Positions 18,901 through 33,900 of a stretch of DNA of 42,049 nt are shown piece after piece. A program made the translations under genes and the position numbers. The notes beneath the pieces are model-generated. The model worked only from the letters and a program-made list of their open reading frames with translations. It did not search any database and was not told the DNA's origin. The stretch lies in contig NZ_LMNS01000001.1 in the NCBI RefSeq assembly GCF_001423405.1, positions 221,706-263,754 on the forward strand, given 5' to 3'. The number at the start of each line of letters is the position of its first letter. The first letter of the stretch is position 1. The stretch comes from Methylobacterium sp. Leaf123. GTDB taxonomy: Bacteria > Pseudomonadota > Alphaproteobacteria > Rhizobiales > Beijerinckiaceae.

Positions 18901-21900
18901 TCGTCACCACGACCGCCCTGATCGACGGCAGCACCGGCACGAACGATGCGGTGACGTCGGGCGCGGAGGGCATCACGGTCTCGGCGACCGACAGCGCGAA
19001 CATCAAGGCGACGTCCGTCGCGCTCGCGGTGTCGGCGAACCTGACCGGCAAGTCGAGCAGCTCGGGCACGCAACCGAGCGTCGCCATCGGCGCGGCGCTG
19101 GCCAACAACGAGATCGGCAGCGACGTCACCGCGCGCATCGTCCAAGTCGCCGATCTGGCGACCTCCGGAGCGGTGACGCTGTCGGCGACCCGCAATGCGC
19201 AGATCTTCGCGCAGACCTTCGCCGCCTCGGTCGAGGCCGCGGTGTCCGGTCAGGGCAAGGGCTTCGGCGTCTCCGGCGGCGGCGCGGCTTCCCTCAACAC
19301 GGTCGGCGGTTCGGCCGTCGCCGAGCTGACCGGGTCGAAGGTCGGCGACGGGACGGGTGCCGACCCCAAGGCCGGCAGCCTCGCAGTCCTGGCGAGCGAC
19401 GCGGCCAAGATCGCGGCCCTGACCGGCGCCCTGTCGATCGCGGCCAGCGGATCGGCCCAGGGAACGGCGACCGGTATCGCGGTGGGCGCATCGGTTTCCA
19501 ACAACGTGATCGCGGCCGGCGCCGCCGTGCGCGCCACGATTTCCGGCACGCCCGTCCGGGCGACGGGGGCCGTCCGCGTCGCCGCAACGTCCAACCAGGT
19601 GATCGATGCCACCACGGTCGCCGTTTCCGTCGGCGTCTCGGCAAGTGGATCCGACAAGACGGTCTCCGTGAGCCTGGACGCCTCGGTCGCCCGCAACGTC
19701 ATCGCGATCGCCACCGCGGCGCAGATTCTCGGCGCCGTCGCTGTCGAGGCCGGCAGCGTCACGGTCCGGGCCGACAACACCTCGGCCATCACTGCGGCCG
19801 TGGGCGCGGCCTCGATCGCCGCCGCCTTCGGCTCGACGACGTCGTTCTCCGTCGCGTTCGCGGCGAGCGTTGCCCTCAACAAGATCTCGGGCGACGTCAG
19901 CGCCAGCATCACGGACGCCACGGTGACGACGCTCGCGGGTGGCGTCACCGTGGCGGCCACACGCGCGGGGACGATCAGCACCAAGGCTGCGGCGGCGAGC
20001 ATCGCCGTGGGCGTCGGCGGCGAGAAGGGCATCGGCGTCGCCGGAGCCGGCGTCGCGGCGGTGAACCAGATCAACAGCAGCACCACGGCCTCGGCCACGA
20101 ACGCCACGATCGATGCGCAGGGCGCCGTCTCCGTCGAGGCCGCGAGCACGGCGACGATCACGTCGGACATCCTCAGCGCGGCGCTCGCCGTCGGCGGTGG
20201 GGCCAAAAGCGGCGGCGCCGGCGCGCTCGGCCTCGCCATCGCCTACAACGCGATCGGAAGCTGGACGGCCTACGACGAAGCGAACCACAGCGTCGGCGAG
20301 ACGCCTGTCCTCGGCGGCCGAGCCGGGGTCTCGGCGGCGCTTGCCAGCACCGCGGTCAAGGCGACCGGCGCGCTGTCGGTGGGGGCGACCAGCGGCAACA
20401 CCGTCACGGCCAACATCGCCGCGATCGCGGCCGGCGTGACCGCGTCCGGGGACAAGGCCGGTGCGGTGAGCATCGGCGGCACGTTCGCGATGAACAGCAT
20501 CGGTCTGGCGACCCTGGCCTCGATCGACGGTGATCGTACGGGTCTCACGCCCGGAATCCAGGCTGCGAGCGCCACGATCTCGGCGCAGGACGTCTCGGAG
20601 GTCACGGTTCAAGCCCTGTCGGCCAGCCTCGCGCTCGCCGCCGCGACGGGCAACGCGGTCTCGATCTCCGTCGGCGGCAGCCTTGCGCTCAACACCATCG
20701 CCAACGACGTTTCGGCCAGCGTGAAGAGCGTCGATCGCGGCCTTCAGACCGCCGATGCGATCCTCGTCTCGGCGAAAGCCGCGGGAGCAATCACGGCGAA
20801 TGCGGCCTCGGCGGCGATCGCCGTGGCCGGGTCCGGCTCGAATGCCGTGCCGATCAGCGCGGCGGTGACCTACGCCCGCAACATCATCACCACGAGCACG
20901 CGGGCGCAGGCCGCCGAGAGCCGTCTCGTCACCACCGGCACCGGCGGCACCGTGAGCGTCCGGGCCGAAGCCTCCGCTCGGATCAACGCAGCGATCGTGG
21001 CCGCCTCCCTGGCGGCGGGCGTGGGCGGCAGCAACGCCGTCGCCGTCGGCATCGGCGCGGCCATCGCCGAGAACCGCATCGGTCTCTGGTCCAAGTCCGG
21101 CAGCGATGCCACGACCAGCTACGCCCTGAACGACAAGGGCGGCACCGTGGTCGAGGCGTCGCTGACCCGTGTCGGCGTCACTGCGAAGGGCGCGCTGAGC
21201 GTCGAGGCGACGTCGAAGAACGAGATCAATGCCGCCATTGCCGCTCTGTCGGCCGGCCTCGCCGGGGCCGGTTCGAACGCCGTCGGCGTTAGCGGCGGCG
21301 CCACCACCGTCGTCAACGCCATCGGTGTGACCACGCAGGCCTTCATCGAGGGCAACGGTGCCGCGAACAGCACCGTCGGGAGCAATGCGATCCAGGCTGG
21401 CGCCGTCTCGGTGAAGGCCGCCGATACCTCCAAGATCAAGGCCGCCGCCCTCTCCGCCGCCGTCAGCGCGGCCTTCGGCGGCACGAACGGGGTCGCGGTC
21501 TCGATCGGCTTCGCCCTGGCGCTCAACACCATCGACGCGGCCGTCAAGGCTGGCATCGGCAACGTCACGGACGGCATCAATGCCGGCACCGGAGCGGTTC
21601 TGGTCGATGCCCTCAGCCGGGCCGAAATCGAGACCATCACGGCGGCGGCGGCCGTCAGCATCGGTGGCGGCGGTACCGCCGGCATCGCCGTCGCGGGCGG
21701 CGGCGCGCTCGCCTTCAATTCCATCCGGCCGGTCACCCGCGCCGCCGTGACCTCGAGCCCGATCAGCCAGAGCGGCAGCGTCACCGTCACCGCCGCCGCC
21801 AACTCGACCATCTCCGCCCTCGTGGCGGCGGCGTCGGTGGCGGCCGCCGGAGGTGGCACGGCCGGTGTCGGCGTCGCCATCGGTGCATCGGTGGCGGCGA

Positions 21901-24900
21901 ACCGGATCGGCGACTGGACCTCGTCCGGCAAGGGGCGCGACCGCGTCGAGACGGCGGCGGCCAACCAGACCTCCGTCGTCGAGGCCGTCCTGAGCGGCAG
22001 CAGCGTCAGGACCAGCGGTGCGCTCACCGTCGGGGCCACCGCCGCGCAAACCATCAAGGCCCAGGTCGCCGCTGCGGCGGCCTCGATCGGCGGTGGCGGT
22101 TCGGTCGGCGTCGGCGTCTCGGCGGCCGGCGTCACGGTCACCAACGCGATCGCGATCGCGACCCGTGCCGTCATCGACGGTGACGGGGCGACGGGCATCG
22201 AGGCCGGCAGCGTCACGGTGCGCGCGGCGGATAATTCCACGATCGACGCCTTTGCCGGCTCCGCTTCACTCGCGGGATCCGGCGGCGGGGCCGCCGGTGT
22301 CTCGGTCGCGGTCGGCTTCACGCTCGCGCTCAACAGCATCGCCGGCACCGTCGAGGCGAAGATCGTCAACGCCGACACGCTGCTGCGCACGACCGGCGCG
22401 GCCGGCGTCGCGGTCAGCGCCACGCGGGCGGGCCGCATCTCCGCGGCGGCGGCGGCGGCGGCGATCAGCCTCGCGGGCGGCGGCTCGGCCGGCATCGGCG
22501 TCTCCGGCGGCGGCGCCTTCGCCTCGAACCGCATCCTCGGCTCGGTGAACGCCACGGTGGATGCCAGCCGGATCACCGCCGCGGGCAGCGGTGGCCTGAC
22601 GGTGACCGCGACCGGATCCTCCGAGATCACGGCGATCATCTCGTCGCTCGCCGCCTCCGGCGGCGGTGGCGGTGCGGCCGGCATCGGCGTCGCCCTCGGC
22701 GTCAGCGGCGCCGAGAACCGGATCGGCGAGTGGCTGAGCACGGGTGCGGATGCGGACCGGAAGGACACGCTCAACGACCAGGGTGCCGTGGCCGTCGAGG
22801 CCGCGGTGAAGAACTCGATCCTCGACATCGCCGCGGCCCTCACGGTTCAGGCGACGGCGAGCCAGAAGATTTCTGCGACGGTGATCGCAGCCGCTGCCGC
22901 GATCCAGGGCGGTGGTGCCGCCGGCGTCTCGGGGAGCGCGGCCGGTTCGGTCACGGCCAACGCGATCGGCGTGGTGACCTCGGCCACGATCGATGGTGAC
23001 GGGACCGGCGCGGGCGCCGGAATCAAGGCCGGCAGCGTCACGGTCTCCGCCGCGAACACGGCCGAGATCTCGGCGGTCACGGGAGCGGCCTCGCTCTCCG
23101 GCGCGGGCGGCGGCGCGGCGGGTGTCGGCGTGGCCGTCGGCTTCGCCCTGGCCATCAACAACATCGCGGGTGGAATCCAGGCCTCGATCGCGAATGTCGA
23201 TGCCGGACTAGCCACACGCAACGGCGGTGTCTCGGTCGGCGCGCGCAACGGCGCACGCATCCGCGCGGCCTCGGCGGCCGCGGCCGTCTCGATCGGCGGC
23301 GGCGGCGCGGCGGGCGTTTCGGTGAGCGGCGGCGGCGCGGGCGCGCTGAACGTCATCACGATGGCAACCAGCGCCTTCGTCGCCGACAGCAAGCTGATCG
23401 TGCGGGGCGGCAAGTCGGCGGTGACGGCGGATTCCACCTCCGACATCCAGGCCCTGATCACCGCGGCGGCGGCGGCGGCCGGTGGCGGCGGTGCGGCCGG
23501 TGTCGGTGTCTCGGTCGGCGTCGGCGGGGCCGAGAACCGGATCGGCAACTGGGACATCGCACGCACCGGCGACAAGCGCGACGTCGCGCTCAAGAGCACC
23601 GCGCCGATCCAGGCCTATCTCAGCAATTCGAGCGTCGATTCAGACAGTGCGCTCGACGTCACCGCAACCTCGAACCAGACGATCCGGTCGGCCGTCGCAG
23701 CGGTCTCGGCGTCGATCCAGGGCGGCGGCGCGGCGGGCATCAGCGTCGCGGGGGCGGGTGTCGGCTCGACCAACCTCATCGGGGTCGCAACCCGCGCCGT
23801 CATCGACGGCGACGGCACCTCCGGTATCCGCGCGTCGCAGATCGCGCTCGCGGCGAAGGATACCTCCAAGATCACGGCCATCGTCGGCTCGTCGGGCATC
23901 GCCGGCAGCGGCGCGGGCGTGGCCAGCGTCGGCGTTACCGTCTCGGTCTCGCAGGCCAACAACACCATCGGCAACGTCGTCGAGGCGGTGATCCGCAACG
24001 CAGATACCGGTGTCACCACGACCTCCGGCGACCTCTCGGTCCTGGCCGAGAGCGCCGGCACGATCGAGGCGATCGCGACCGCAGCCTCCGTCAGCGTCGG
24101 CGGGGCCGGCATCGCCAACGTGCAGGTCGCCGGCGGCGGTGCCGGCGCGCTCAACATCATCACCACGAGCACCCGCGCGGCGATCGAGAAGGCCGCCGGG
24201 CAGACGGTGCTCAACAAGGTGACGAGCGGCGCGGGCCTGCGCGTGGCCGCGATGAGCAGCCAGGATATCAAGGCCACGGTGGTTGCCCTGTCCGCCGGTG
24301 GCGGCGGCGCGGGGATCGCCAGCGTTCCGGTGGCGATCGGCCTTTCCGGCGCGCAGAACATCATCGGCCAATGGAAGACCGTCGATTCCGCAGGCCAGCG
24401 GCTCGACCAGCCGTCCCTCGATTCCGACGGCGGCGCCAAGGTCGAGGCGCTCATCGCCGATACGGATGCGAGTGCGCAGGGCACCGTCTCGGTGACGGCG
24501 ACCTCGGCGGGCACCATCGACGCGACCGTCGCAGCCGCCTCGGTCGTCGTCACGGGCGCCGCGGTGGCCGTCGGTGTCGCCGGCTCCGGCAGCTATTCGG
24601 GCAACGCGATCAGCTTCGCCACGAACGCGGCGATCACCGGCGCCGCGACGAGCGTGAGCGCCGCCGACGTGACGGTGCTCGCCACCAACCGGTCCGCCAT
24701 CAGCGTCGATGTCGGCGCCGCCGCCGTCGCGGCCGCTGGCGGCGTTGTCGGCGTCGCACCCGCGATCAGTGTCGCCACAGCCCTGAACGTGATCAACAAC
24801 GCCGTTACCGCTGGGATCGACGGCGCCTCCGTGACGACGCGCACGGGCGCGATCCGGGTCTCCGCGCAAGTTCCGGCCGACGACCCCGCCACGAGCGCCG

Positions 24901-27900
24901 TCGAAGGCGCGAGCATCCGCGCCCGCGTCGCCGCGGCCGCCGTGGCGCTGTCCGGCGGCGGCGTGGCCGTCTCCGTGGCGGGCGGCGGTGCCGTCGCGAC
25001 CAACATGATCGGCGGCGTGACCCGCGCGCAGGTCACCAATGCCCGGCTTAAGACAGCCGATAACCCGGCCGGCGCGGTTGCGGTCACGGCCGCCAACAAC
25101 AGCCGGATCGAGGCCGAGGTCGCCGCGCTCGCGGCGGGCGTCAGCATTGGCGGCGTCGCGGTCGGGGCCAGCATCGGCACCGGTGTGGCCGTCAACCTCA
25201 TCGGCAGCGCGATCACGCAGAAGGTCAACCGCGAGGACAAGACAACCACCTCGGCCGACATGGCCATCGAGGCCCTGTCGAAGGACACCACGATCGAGGC
25301 AGGCGGCACGCTCTCCGTCACGGCCGATTCCGGCCAGACGATCCGGGCCCATGTCGCGGCCGGAGCCGTTGCCATCTCCGGGGGTGCCGTCGCCCTCAGC
25401 GCCGCCGGCGCGGGCGCCGGTGCCCATAACCGGATCGGCGCGCTGATCAGCGCCACGATCAACGGCGATGGCGCGGGCGACAAGATCACGGCGGGCGCCG
25501 TGACGGTCGCGGCGCGCGACAGCTCCACCCTCTCCGTCGAGACCGGCGCGGCCTCGGTCGCGGCCGCCTTCGGCGTCTTCGGTGGCGCGTCCTTCTCCCT
25601 CGCCGTTGCGGCGGCGGACAACGCGATCGCCAACAGCGTCACGGCCGCCATCAAGAATCTCGGCGGCGCGAACGGACTCGCGGTCAGCGGTGCGGTCAAC
25701 GTCACCGCCAGTGAGAATGCGAGCCTGACGAGCCGCTCCCGCGCCGGGTCCATGGCCGCGAACGCCTCGCCCTTCGGCGTGGCCGTCGCCGGTGGCGGCG
25801 CCGGCACCGGCGACACCGTCACCAGCAAGACGCTTGCCGGCATCTTCAACAGCAAGGTCACCGCCGCTGGCGACGTTTCCGTTCAGGCCAGCGATACGAC
25901 CTCGGTCGATTCGCAGGTGCTTGGCATCTCCGTGGCCGGCGGCCTGCTGGCGCTGGCGGCCGGTGGATCGGTCGCCAAGGTCGAGGTGAAGCCGTCGGTC
26001 GAGGCCAAGCTCGAGAACAGCACGATCGCGGCCGACGACGTCTTCGTCACCGCGATCGCGACGCCGTCCGCCTATGCTAAGGCGACCGGCATCAATGCCG
26101 GCACCGCCGCGGTCGGCGCCTCGACCGCGCTCACCAACGTGGCCGCGACCGTCTGGGCCTCCACCGAGACGACCAGCCTCACCGCCAACACGGTGACGGT
26201 GTTGGCAACCCTTGCCCGCGGCGCGAACCCGACGGCCCAAGCCGAGGCGACCGGTGCGGTCGGCGGGTTGATCGGCATCAACTCGACGGTGACCGAGGCG
26301 ACCAATTCCAGCAGCATCACCGCCACCTTCGGTACCGGGACGGTTCTGAACGTGGCGCGGGCGGTGTCGCTCGCCGCGACGAGCGCGACGCAGCAGCGCT
26401 CGAACGCCAACAGCGCCAGCGCCGGCCTCGTGGCGACGGGTGCGACGGTCTCGCTGGCGGAATCCGCCACGCAGACCGCGGCCAATGTCACGACCGTGGA
26501 CAGGATCCGCGCCGGTTCGTTCTCGCTCACGGCGACCGGGGCCGACGACAACCTGGCTGTTGCCACCGCCGGCTCCTACGGCCTCGCCTCGGGCGCCGCT
26601 GCCGTCACCGCCACGAAGACGGGCGGCAGCACCACCGCGACGCTGGGCGCCGGTGCCAAGGTCGATCTGATCACCGGCCGCTCGGGCAGCGGCCTGTTCT
26701 TCCTGAACGCCGACCACACCACGACGACCAACGGGCAGATCATCACCAACAGCTACGGTGCCCTCGCCGGCAGCGGCGCCCTGTCCACCAACACCGTCAC
26801 CCACGGCGCGACGGCCGCGATCGGCGACAAGGCCGAGATCCTCGCCTACGACATCACGGCCAATGCGCGGAACGCCGCGCTGAAGCCGCTCCTGTCGGGC
26901 GCGAATATCGACGGCAGCACGGGCGGCTTTATCACCGGCGCCGGGGCGCTCAGCCGGACCGAACTCGGCCTGTCCACAGCCGTGACGATCGGCAACGAAG
27001 CCAAGCTCGAAACCACGCGCTTCGTCGGTGCCTACGGCAACGTCACGCTCTCGGCGCTCAACGACGTCAACGTCACCGACAAGGTCGTGCTGAAGACCGC
27101 CGGCGCGCTCGCCGGCGCGGGTGCCAGCGCCTCGCTCTCGGGCCGGAACGGCGCCGGGCTCGATGCCACGATCACCGTCGGCGACCGGGTCGAGATCCTG
27201 ACGCTCGGCAACATCACCGCCAACGCCAACACGCGGGTAGCCGCCGCGATCATCGCGAACAGCGAGACCAACGGCGCGGCCACCGTCGCCACCGGCGGCA
27301 CCGACATCACGCTGCGGCCGAACAATGCCGTCACGATCGGCACGGGCGTCAAAGCCAAGGCCTACGGCAACCTGACCCTGGCCGCCGGCAAGCAAGCCGA
27401 CACGCGCGACGATCCCTACGATCTCTCCGCGCGGACGGACACTTTCGCCGGCAGCGCGATCCCGATCCAATCGATCAGCGCCAACATCGACCTGAAGCAG
27501 GCCAACACCGTCACGGTTCAGTCCGGTGCCCTGCTGGAGACCGGCGGAGACGCCGTGTTCGACACCAACTGGTTCGGCATGGCCGGCGCCGATGCCAAGG
27601 CGAAGGGGACGAACTGGACCACCGAACTGGCCGGAGCGATCGACAGCCTGCTGGGCGGCAACCCGCAAGCGGTGCAGTCGGGTGATGCGAAAACCTCGTC
27701 GATCGGGCGCGTCATCATGGACGGCACGGTTCGCACCGGCATCATCAGCGACATCAAGATCGTTCTGGATCAACTGAGCAGCCAGGCCGGGACGCCGACG
27801 ACCTTTACCGCGAACGGCCATACCTACGTCACGGGCAGCGCGGCCGGCAAAACCATCCTGACGGGCACGATCTACCTCGGCGGCCAGGCCATCGGGGCGG

Positions 27901-30900
27901 ACGGCAACTTCGTGACGGACGGCACGACGCCGAAGACCTTCACTCTGAGCCAGGATACCGGGGGCGCGACGGCCCTCCTGACGGCGCCCAGGCTGCCGAT
28001 CACCATCGCCATGGGCTCCGAACTGCTCCGCTCGGGCCTGATCGAGGCCCTGAACGAGGCGATGGCTAACAAGCGGAATTATCAGCGCGATGCCGGGCTG
28101 CAGGCCTTCTACAACAGCGAGATCCTGCGCATCGCCGGTATCCTCAAGTCCCAGGGGCTCGCCGAGATCTTCTATGAGGCCGACGGCAAGACCGTTGCCG
28201 GCGTCGGCGCCGTCCGCCAGCAGGTCCAGGTCATCACCGTCGGTGCCTTCACCGCCGGTGCCGGCCGCATCGCCGTCTTCGCGGACGACCTCAGCGGCAC
28301 CGGCGCCTTCCAGGCGAAGGAGAAGGGCAGCGTCGAGATCCAGAACAACTCGACCGCCTCGCTGCGCATCGGCGGCATCACCATGCCGGAATCTTCCGGC
28401 GGCCTGACCTATAACGGGATCAAGGTTTCGCTGGCGGGCGAGGCCGATGCGAAGAAGAAGATCAACGAGATCAATGCGCAGAATGCGGCGGAGGACGGCT
28501 ACACGCCGGGCCAAGTCGCGTTCTCCGCGATCGCCTCGGGTGGCAGCTTCAGCAACGCACCCGCCAGCATCATCACCATCAGCAACAACCAGGGAGTCGC
28601 CACCGGCCTCAACGGCCACACGATCCCGGCCGGTGCGCTGATCATCGCCGGTGCGATCACCGCGCCGAACGCCATCCTCACCGCGTCCAGCCAGGGCGAC
28701 CTCTTCGTCGATCCGGGCGCGCGCATCCTCGTCAAGGAGAACAAGTCCAAGGCCGTCGGCTCCGCGACGGTCGGTGGACCCGGTTCGGTCAACGACAAGT
28801 CCGTCTGGGAGGCCGCGGGCTCACCCTATGCGCAGGTGAAGGGCGCCTTCGTCAACGACGGCTTCTCGGCGTCCAGCGTCGATGCGATCGTCGCACGCTT
28901 GTCGGTGAAGTCGGGCGAGCCCAATCTTCAAGCCAACCAGATTTCGATCAACGCGCAATACGTCAACATCAACGGCCTGATCCGCAGCGGTGTCTCGGAA
29001 TACAAGATCGTCGTCGACGCGGCTGCGATCCGTGAGATCGAAGCGGCCTTCGCGAACAAGACCGCGCCGTACATGACCATTGCAAGCCTCTCGAAGGCGG
29101 GACTGTTCACGGTCGAACTTGATACGACCTACGGGAGCAAGGGGCGGCTCATCGTCCACGAGCTCGTAACCTTCGGCGGTTCCGTCTCGATCACCGGCAA
29201 CATTCTGAATACCGGTAACGGCACCGGCCGGATCGAGGCACTCGCCGGCTATTCCAACATCACCATCGAAAATAACTCGAACTACGACATCGTCATCCAG
29301 AAGCTCGACAACAGCAGCCGCGGCGCCGGCAGTGTGGTTCTGAACGACCTGTCCTATGCCAGCGACAGCGTTCGCTATCGGACGACGATCTATCAATCGA
29401 CGAAGAACGCATCCGGGCAGGACGCCGTCTCGACGACCGTCCGCACGATCTACAAGGATACGAACACGACCTCCACCACGGTCGCGGATCGACCGGACCG
29501 AACCGATACCGGTCGCAGCGCGACCTACACGCCGAAGGACGGCTGGCGCTACGCCTACGCGGTCGGCCAGACCTCGACCAAGTATGAGGAGACCGTGACG
29601 GGAACGTCGTCCTGGGCGGGCATCGACGCGCTGGCGAAGGATCCGGCTACGATCCAGGGCTTCAAGGAGGTCGCCACCGGTGGCGTGAGGATGCTCGAGT
29701 CGGGAACGTTCTACTATCTCGATGTCAGCAACAATGCTGCTTACACATTCCCGACGATCAACAATCCCTCGACCATCAATCTTTCAGGATACAGTGCGCC
29801 GAAGATTACAGATTCCTGGCAGGAAAGCACTTGGTACGGCAAGAAGACCTACTACACCGAGTGGACGCGCGAGCAGCTCCGAGAGACGACGGCAACGGCC
29901 AATATCGAAGCCGACCGTCCGATCCTGATCTCGTTCTACGGCTCCGATCGCGGTGACATCAGCATCACCTCGACCGGTAGCGGAAAGATCCTGATCAGGG
30001 ACGGGATCGTCAACGCCTCGGGCAAGGTGACGATCAACGCCGGCGGCTCGATCGAGCAATTGAACGAGACGGCAACGATTTCCGCCGCCACGGTCAGCCT
30101 CACCTCGCGGTCGGGCAGCATCGGCACGGGCACGGCCGTCCTCGGCACGGACGCCAAGGGTACGGGCGCCGTCCCGACGGCCGGCGCGCAGGCGCTGCGG
30201 GTCGATGGTGTGTTCAGCACCGACAAGGACGGCAAGCGGACCTATACCGCCCCGATCGTCCTGACCGCTTCGGCGGCGGGATCGGTCTATATCGAGAACG
30301 CCGGCCTGCCGGCCCTGCAGATCGACTCCGTCACCGCGAGCGGCGGCGACGTCACGCTCGTTTCCGCCTCCGGCATCGCCGTGGCGGGCGGCAAGGCCGG
30401 CTCGATCAGCGGCGGCGTGATCACCCTGGTCGCCACGTCCGGCGATATCGGTTCCGGCGACGTGACCGGCAGCGCGATCCTGAACCTCAACGGCGGCCAG
30501 ACGCAGCGCGACCGGGTCGATATCCTGGCCGGCGGCAACGTGTCGGTCCGCCAGACCTCGGGCAATCTGCTCCTCAACAGCCTCACCGCCGGCGGCGACG
30601 TCGTCGTGCAGGTCCGCAGCGGCAGCCTGCTCAACGTGAACGACGTGGTTGTGCGCGACGAGCGCAAGGCGGCCGACCTGATCGGCGGCGTCTGGAAGGA
30701 TCTCGCTCTCACGACCGACGATGCGAACCGCAAGTTCAAGGAGACGCTCAGCGCCTTCGAGAGCGCACGTGAACGCGACTACAACGCCTATTGGTCCTAC
30801 CGGAACCAGCAGACGAATCCTGCCGTCTATGATGCGAGCTTCGAGGTGAAGCTCAGCGCCAAGACCGGCGAGTTGCAGTACTACGAAGACCTCTACCGGA

Positions 30901-33900
30901 AAGAAGCGACGAGCAAGGGACTCACCGGCAGCGCCCTGACCAACTACGTCAGCAAGGCCGTCGCGGCGATCGAGCAGAGCCGTACCGCGCAGTACCGAGC
31001 GCTCCACCTGCAATACGGTCAGTACGGCGACGTCTATCACGCCGATCTCGCCAGCGATTACGGGACCTACTGGGCCATCCGCGGGACGCAGCCGAGCGGC
31101 AGCGCCTTCGACGCGAGCACCATCGTCACGGCGACGGCGGCTTCTCTGGCCAAGATCCAGGCGGCGACGCATGCGGCGCCGATCTCCGGCGACGCGCTGA
31201 TCGCCCGCGTCACCGCACAGATCGCGCAGATCGAGAGCGAGCGCGGCAACACGCGTCTCAGCGAGGCCGAGATCCGGGGGCTCTACGAGACCGCGATCGA
31301 GGCGGAGGCGCGCGACGCGCGGTTGGCGGACGAGGCGTTCAAGGCGCTCTCCAACTACGAGACTGCCTACACGCGGTACGAGGTGCTGAAGGCGAGCCGT
31401 GTCAACGGCGCAATGACGCTGACGAGTGCCGAGCGCGACGCGTTGCGCGCGCAGTTCGGCGGCGATACGACCGGAAGCGGCCTCTCCGGAGCCGCCAAGG
31501 ACAGCTACATCGACGCTCAGATCAAGGCGGTCCAAGAAGCGCGTGCGGACGAGTTCGCGCGGCTCTCGGCGCTGTTCTCAGGCGTTGCCAAGGGTGACCA
31601 GGGCACCTTCACAGCCCAGTACAACCTCTACCTGACGCTGCACGGCTCGCTGGTGAACGGCGTGCCCGCCCTGACGAGCGCCGAGATCACCGACCTGACC
31701 CTCACGTTCGGCACCGATGCCACCGGCGTTGTGCTGAGCGGCACGGCCAAGGACAGCTACGTTGCGGCCAAGATCCAGGCGACGCTCGATGCGCGCGCGG
31801 CCGAGTATACCAAGCTGAACGCGATCTTCGCCAGCACGGCGGCGACCGACTCCACCCGGCTGAACGCCATCTTCGGAAGCACTGCGCTCACCGCCTATGT
31901 CATCGATCAGATCCAGCAGGTCGAGGCGTCCCGAACGATCGACTACCGCAACCTCGCGCTGACCTTCGCCAGCTTCACGGCGGGGACGATCGACTACGAC
32001 ACGGCCTATGCGCGTTACGAGGCGCTGAAGGCGAGCCGCGTCAACGGGGCGATGACGCTGACGACGGCCGAACGCGACGGGCTGCGCGCGCAGTTCGGCA
32101 GCGATGCAACCGGAAGCGGCCTCTCTGGAGCCGCCAAGGACAGCTACATCGACGCTCAGATCAAGGCGGTCCAGGAAGCCCGCGCGGACGACTTCGCCAA
32201 GCTGACGGCACTGTTCTCAGGGATCGCCAAGGGCGATCAGAACGGCTTCACGACGCAGTACAACCTGTACTGGACGCTGCGCGGCTCGCTGGTGAACGGC
32301 GCGCTCACGCTGACGAGTGCCGAGATCGCCGACCTGACCAGCCTCTACAGCACCGATGCCACCGGCACGGCGCTGAGCGGCGCGGCGAAGGACAGCTACG
32401 TCGCCGCCAAGATCAAGCTCACGCTCGACGCGCGCACGGCAGAGTACGCGAAGCTCAACGCGCTCTATTCCGGCTTCGGTGACCATTACCTGCCGAAGCT
32501 CGGCGCCGCCTACCAGATCTACAGTGTCCACAAGTCGAATGCCGATGCCGGCGGCATCGTGCGGATCGCCGGTGCCGAGCGGATCGCGCTCGCGGTGCAG
32601 TTTGCCGACCAAGCCAAGTTCCAGACCCTCGGCGAGATGTTCCTGCAGGCGGAAACCGCCAAGAAAGTCGTGGGGGCCGAGACCGCGCTCAAGGCGGATT
32701 ACGCGGGGCTCCACGCCGATTTCGGCAGCCTCGGCGGTGCCTACGACGCGTCGCTGACGGAGGCCATGTCCGATCAGGACAAGGCCCGCTACGAGACCTA
32801 TTGGAGCTACCGCAACCAGCAACTCGATCCGAGCATCTACAACGCGTCCTTCGCGCCGCGTCTCACGGGGCAGGCGCTGATCGATGCGGTGAGCACGGCC
32901 CGCGCCCAGGCTATTATCGAAACCCAGGCCACCGCGTCGCCGGCCATCGCCTCCGCCCGCCAGGCGGCCCAGGATGGGCGCGGAGCGGCGCTCACGGCCC
33001 AATACCGGGCACTCCACGCCTTCTTCAACAGCCTGCCGGCCTCCGACGGCACCAATGCCCTGACGGGCCAGAAGCAGGACAATCCAGCCTTCTTCGTCGA
33101 CAAGGCGACCGCCAAGCACATCGACGACAGCATCAAGCGCTGGACGGAAGAGGAACTGCTGAGCGCGGTCGGCCAGGGCCTGCTCAAGGAGGTGCCCACC
33201 ACCGTCGTCGACATCCAGAGCGCGATCATCAAGGGTCGCTCGATCAAGCTCGTCACGGCCGACAATGTCGGCTCGACCAGCGGCACCACCCTGATCGCGG
33301 TCGGCCCGAACGCGCGGCCCCTGACGACCGACCAGCAGGTCGATCTGGCCGCCGCCGAGCGCAGCGACCTCGTGTTCCTCACCAAGGCGCCGATCACCGC
33401 CAACGTCATCTTCGCCAATAACGGCCCGACCGGGACCGTTACCCGGGTGGATGGCGACCGCTGGGACCTCACCGCCTTCATCAAGGACGGCAACGTCATC
33501 GATGCCACGCTGTTCATCGGCGGCCTGACGCAGAACGCCACCGCCGAGACGAGGGCCTACTTCAAGATCGTGTCCGTCACGGATACGGTGATCACCGTCG
33601 AATTCACCGGCGCCAAGACCTTCCAGGAAGGGATCGCCCGCAACGTCACCTTCGGCGCCAGCGTCGCGGTGGGCAACGAGGCCCCGCGCGCTTCGGCGAC
33701 GATGTCCGTCGACCGCCTCAAGGCCGCCCCGACCAGCGTCGAGCTGAGCTTCAGCAACGACACCGCGACGAACCAGGGCATGGTGACGCTCGCGAGCGGC
33801 ACCTGGGACACCTCTCTCTACACCGTCGGCGACACGCTCTTCATCGCCGGAGACACCACGAACACCACGGCGATCGCCACCAACGTGTTCAGGATCGCGG

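Noticed and set aside
31356..32475. Assembly duplication artefact
   Set aside because: The two 639-bp copies differ at many synonymous and some non-synonymous positions, so they are real diverged copies and not a repeated read.
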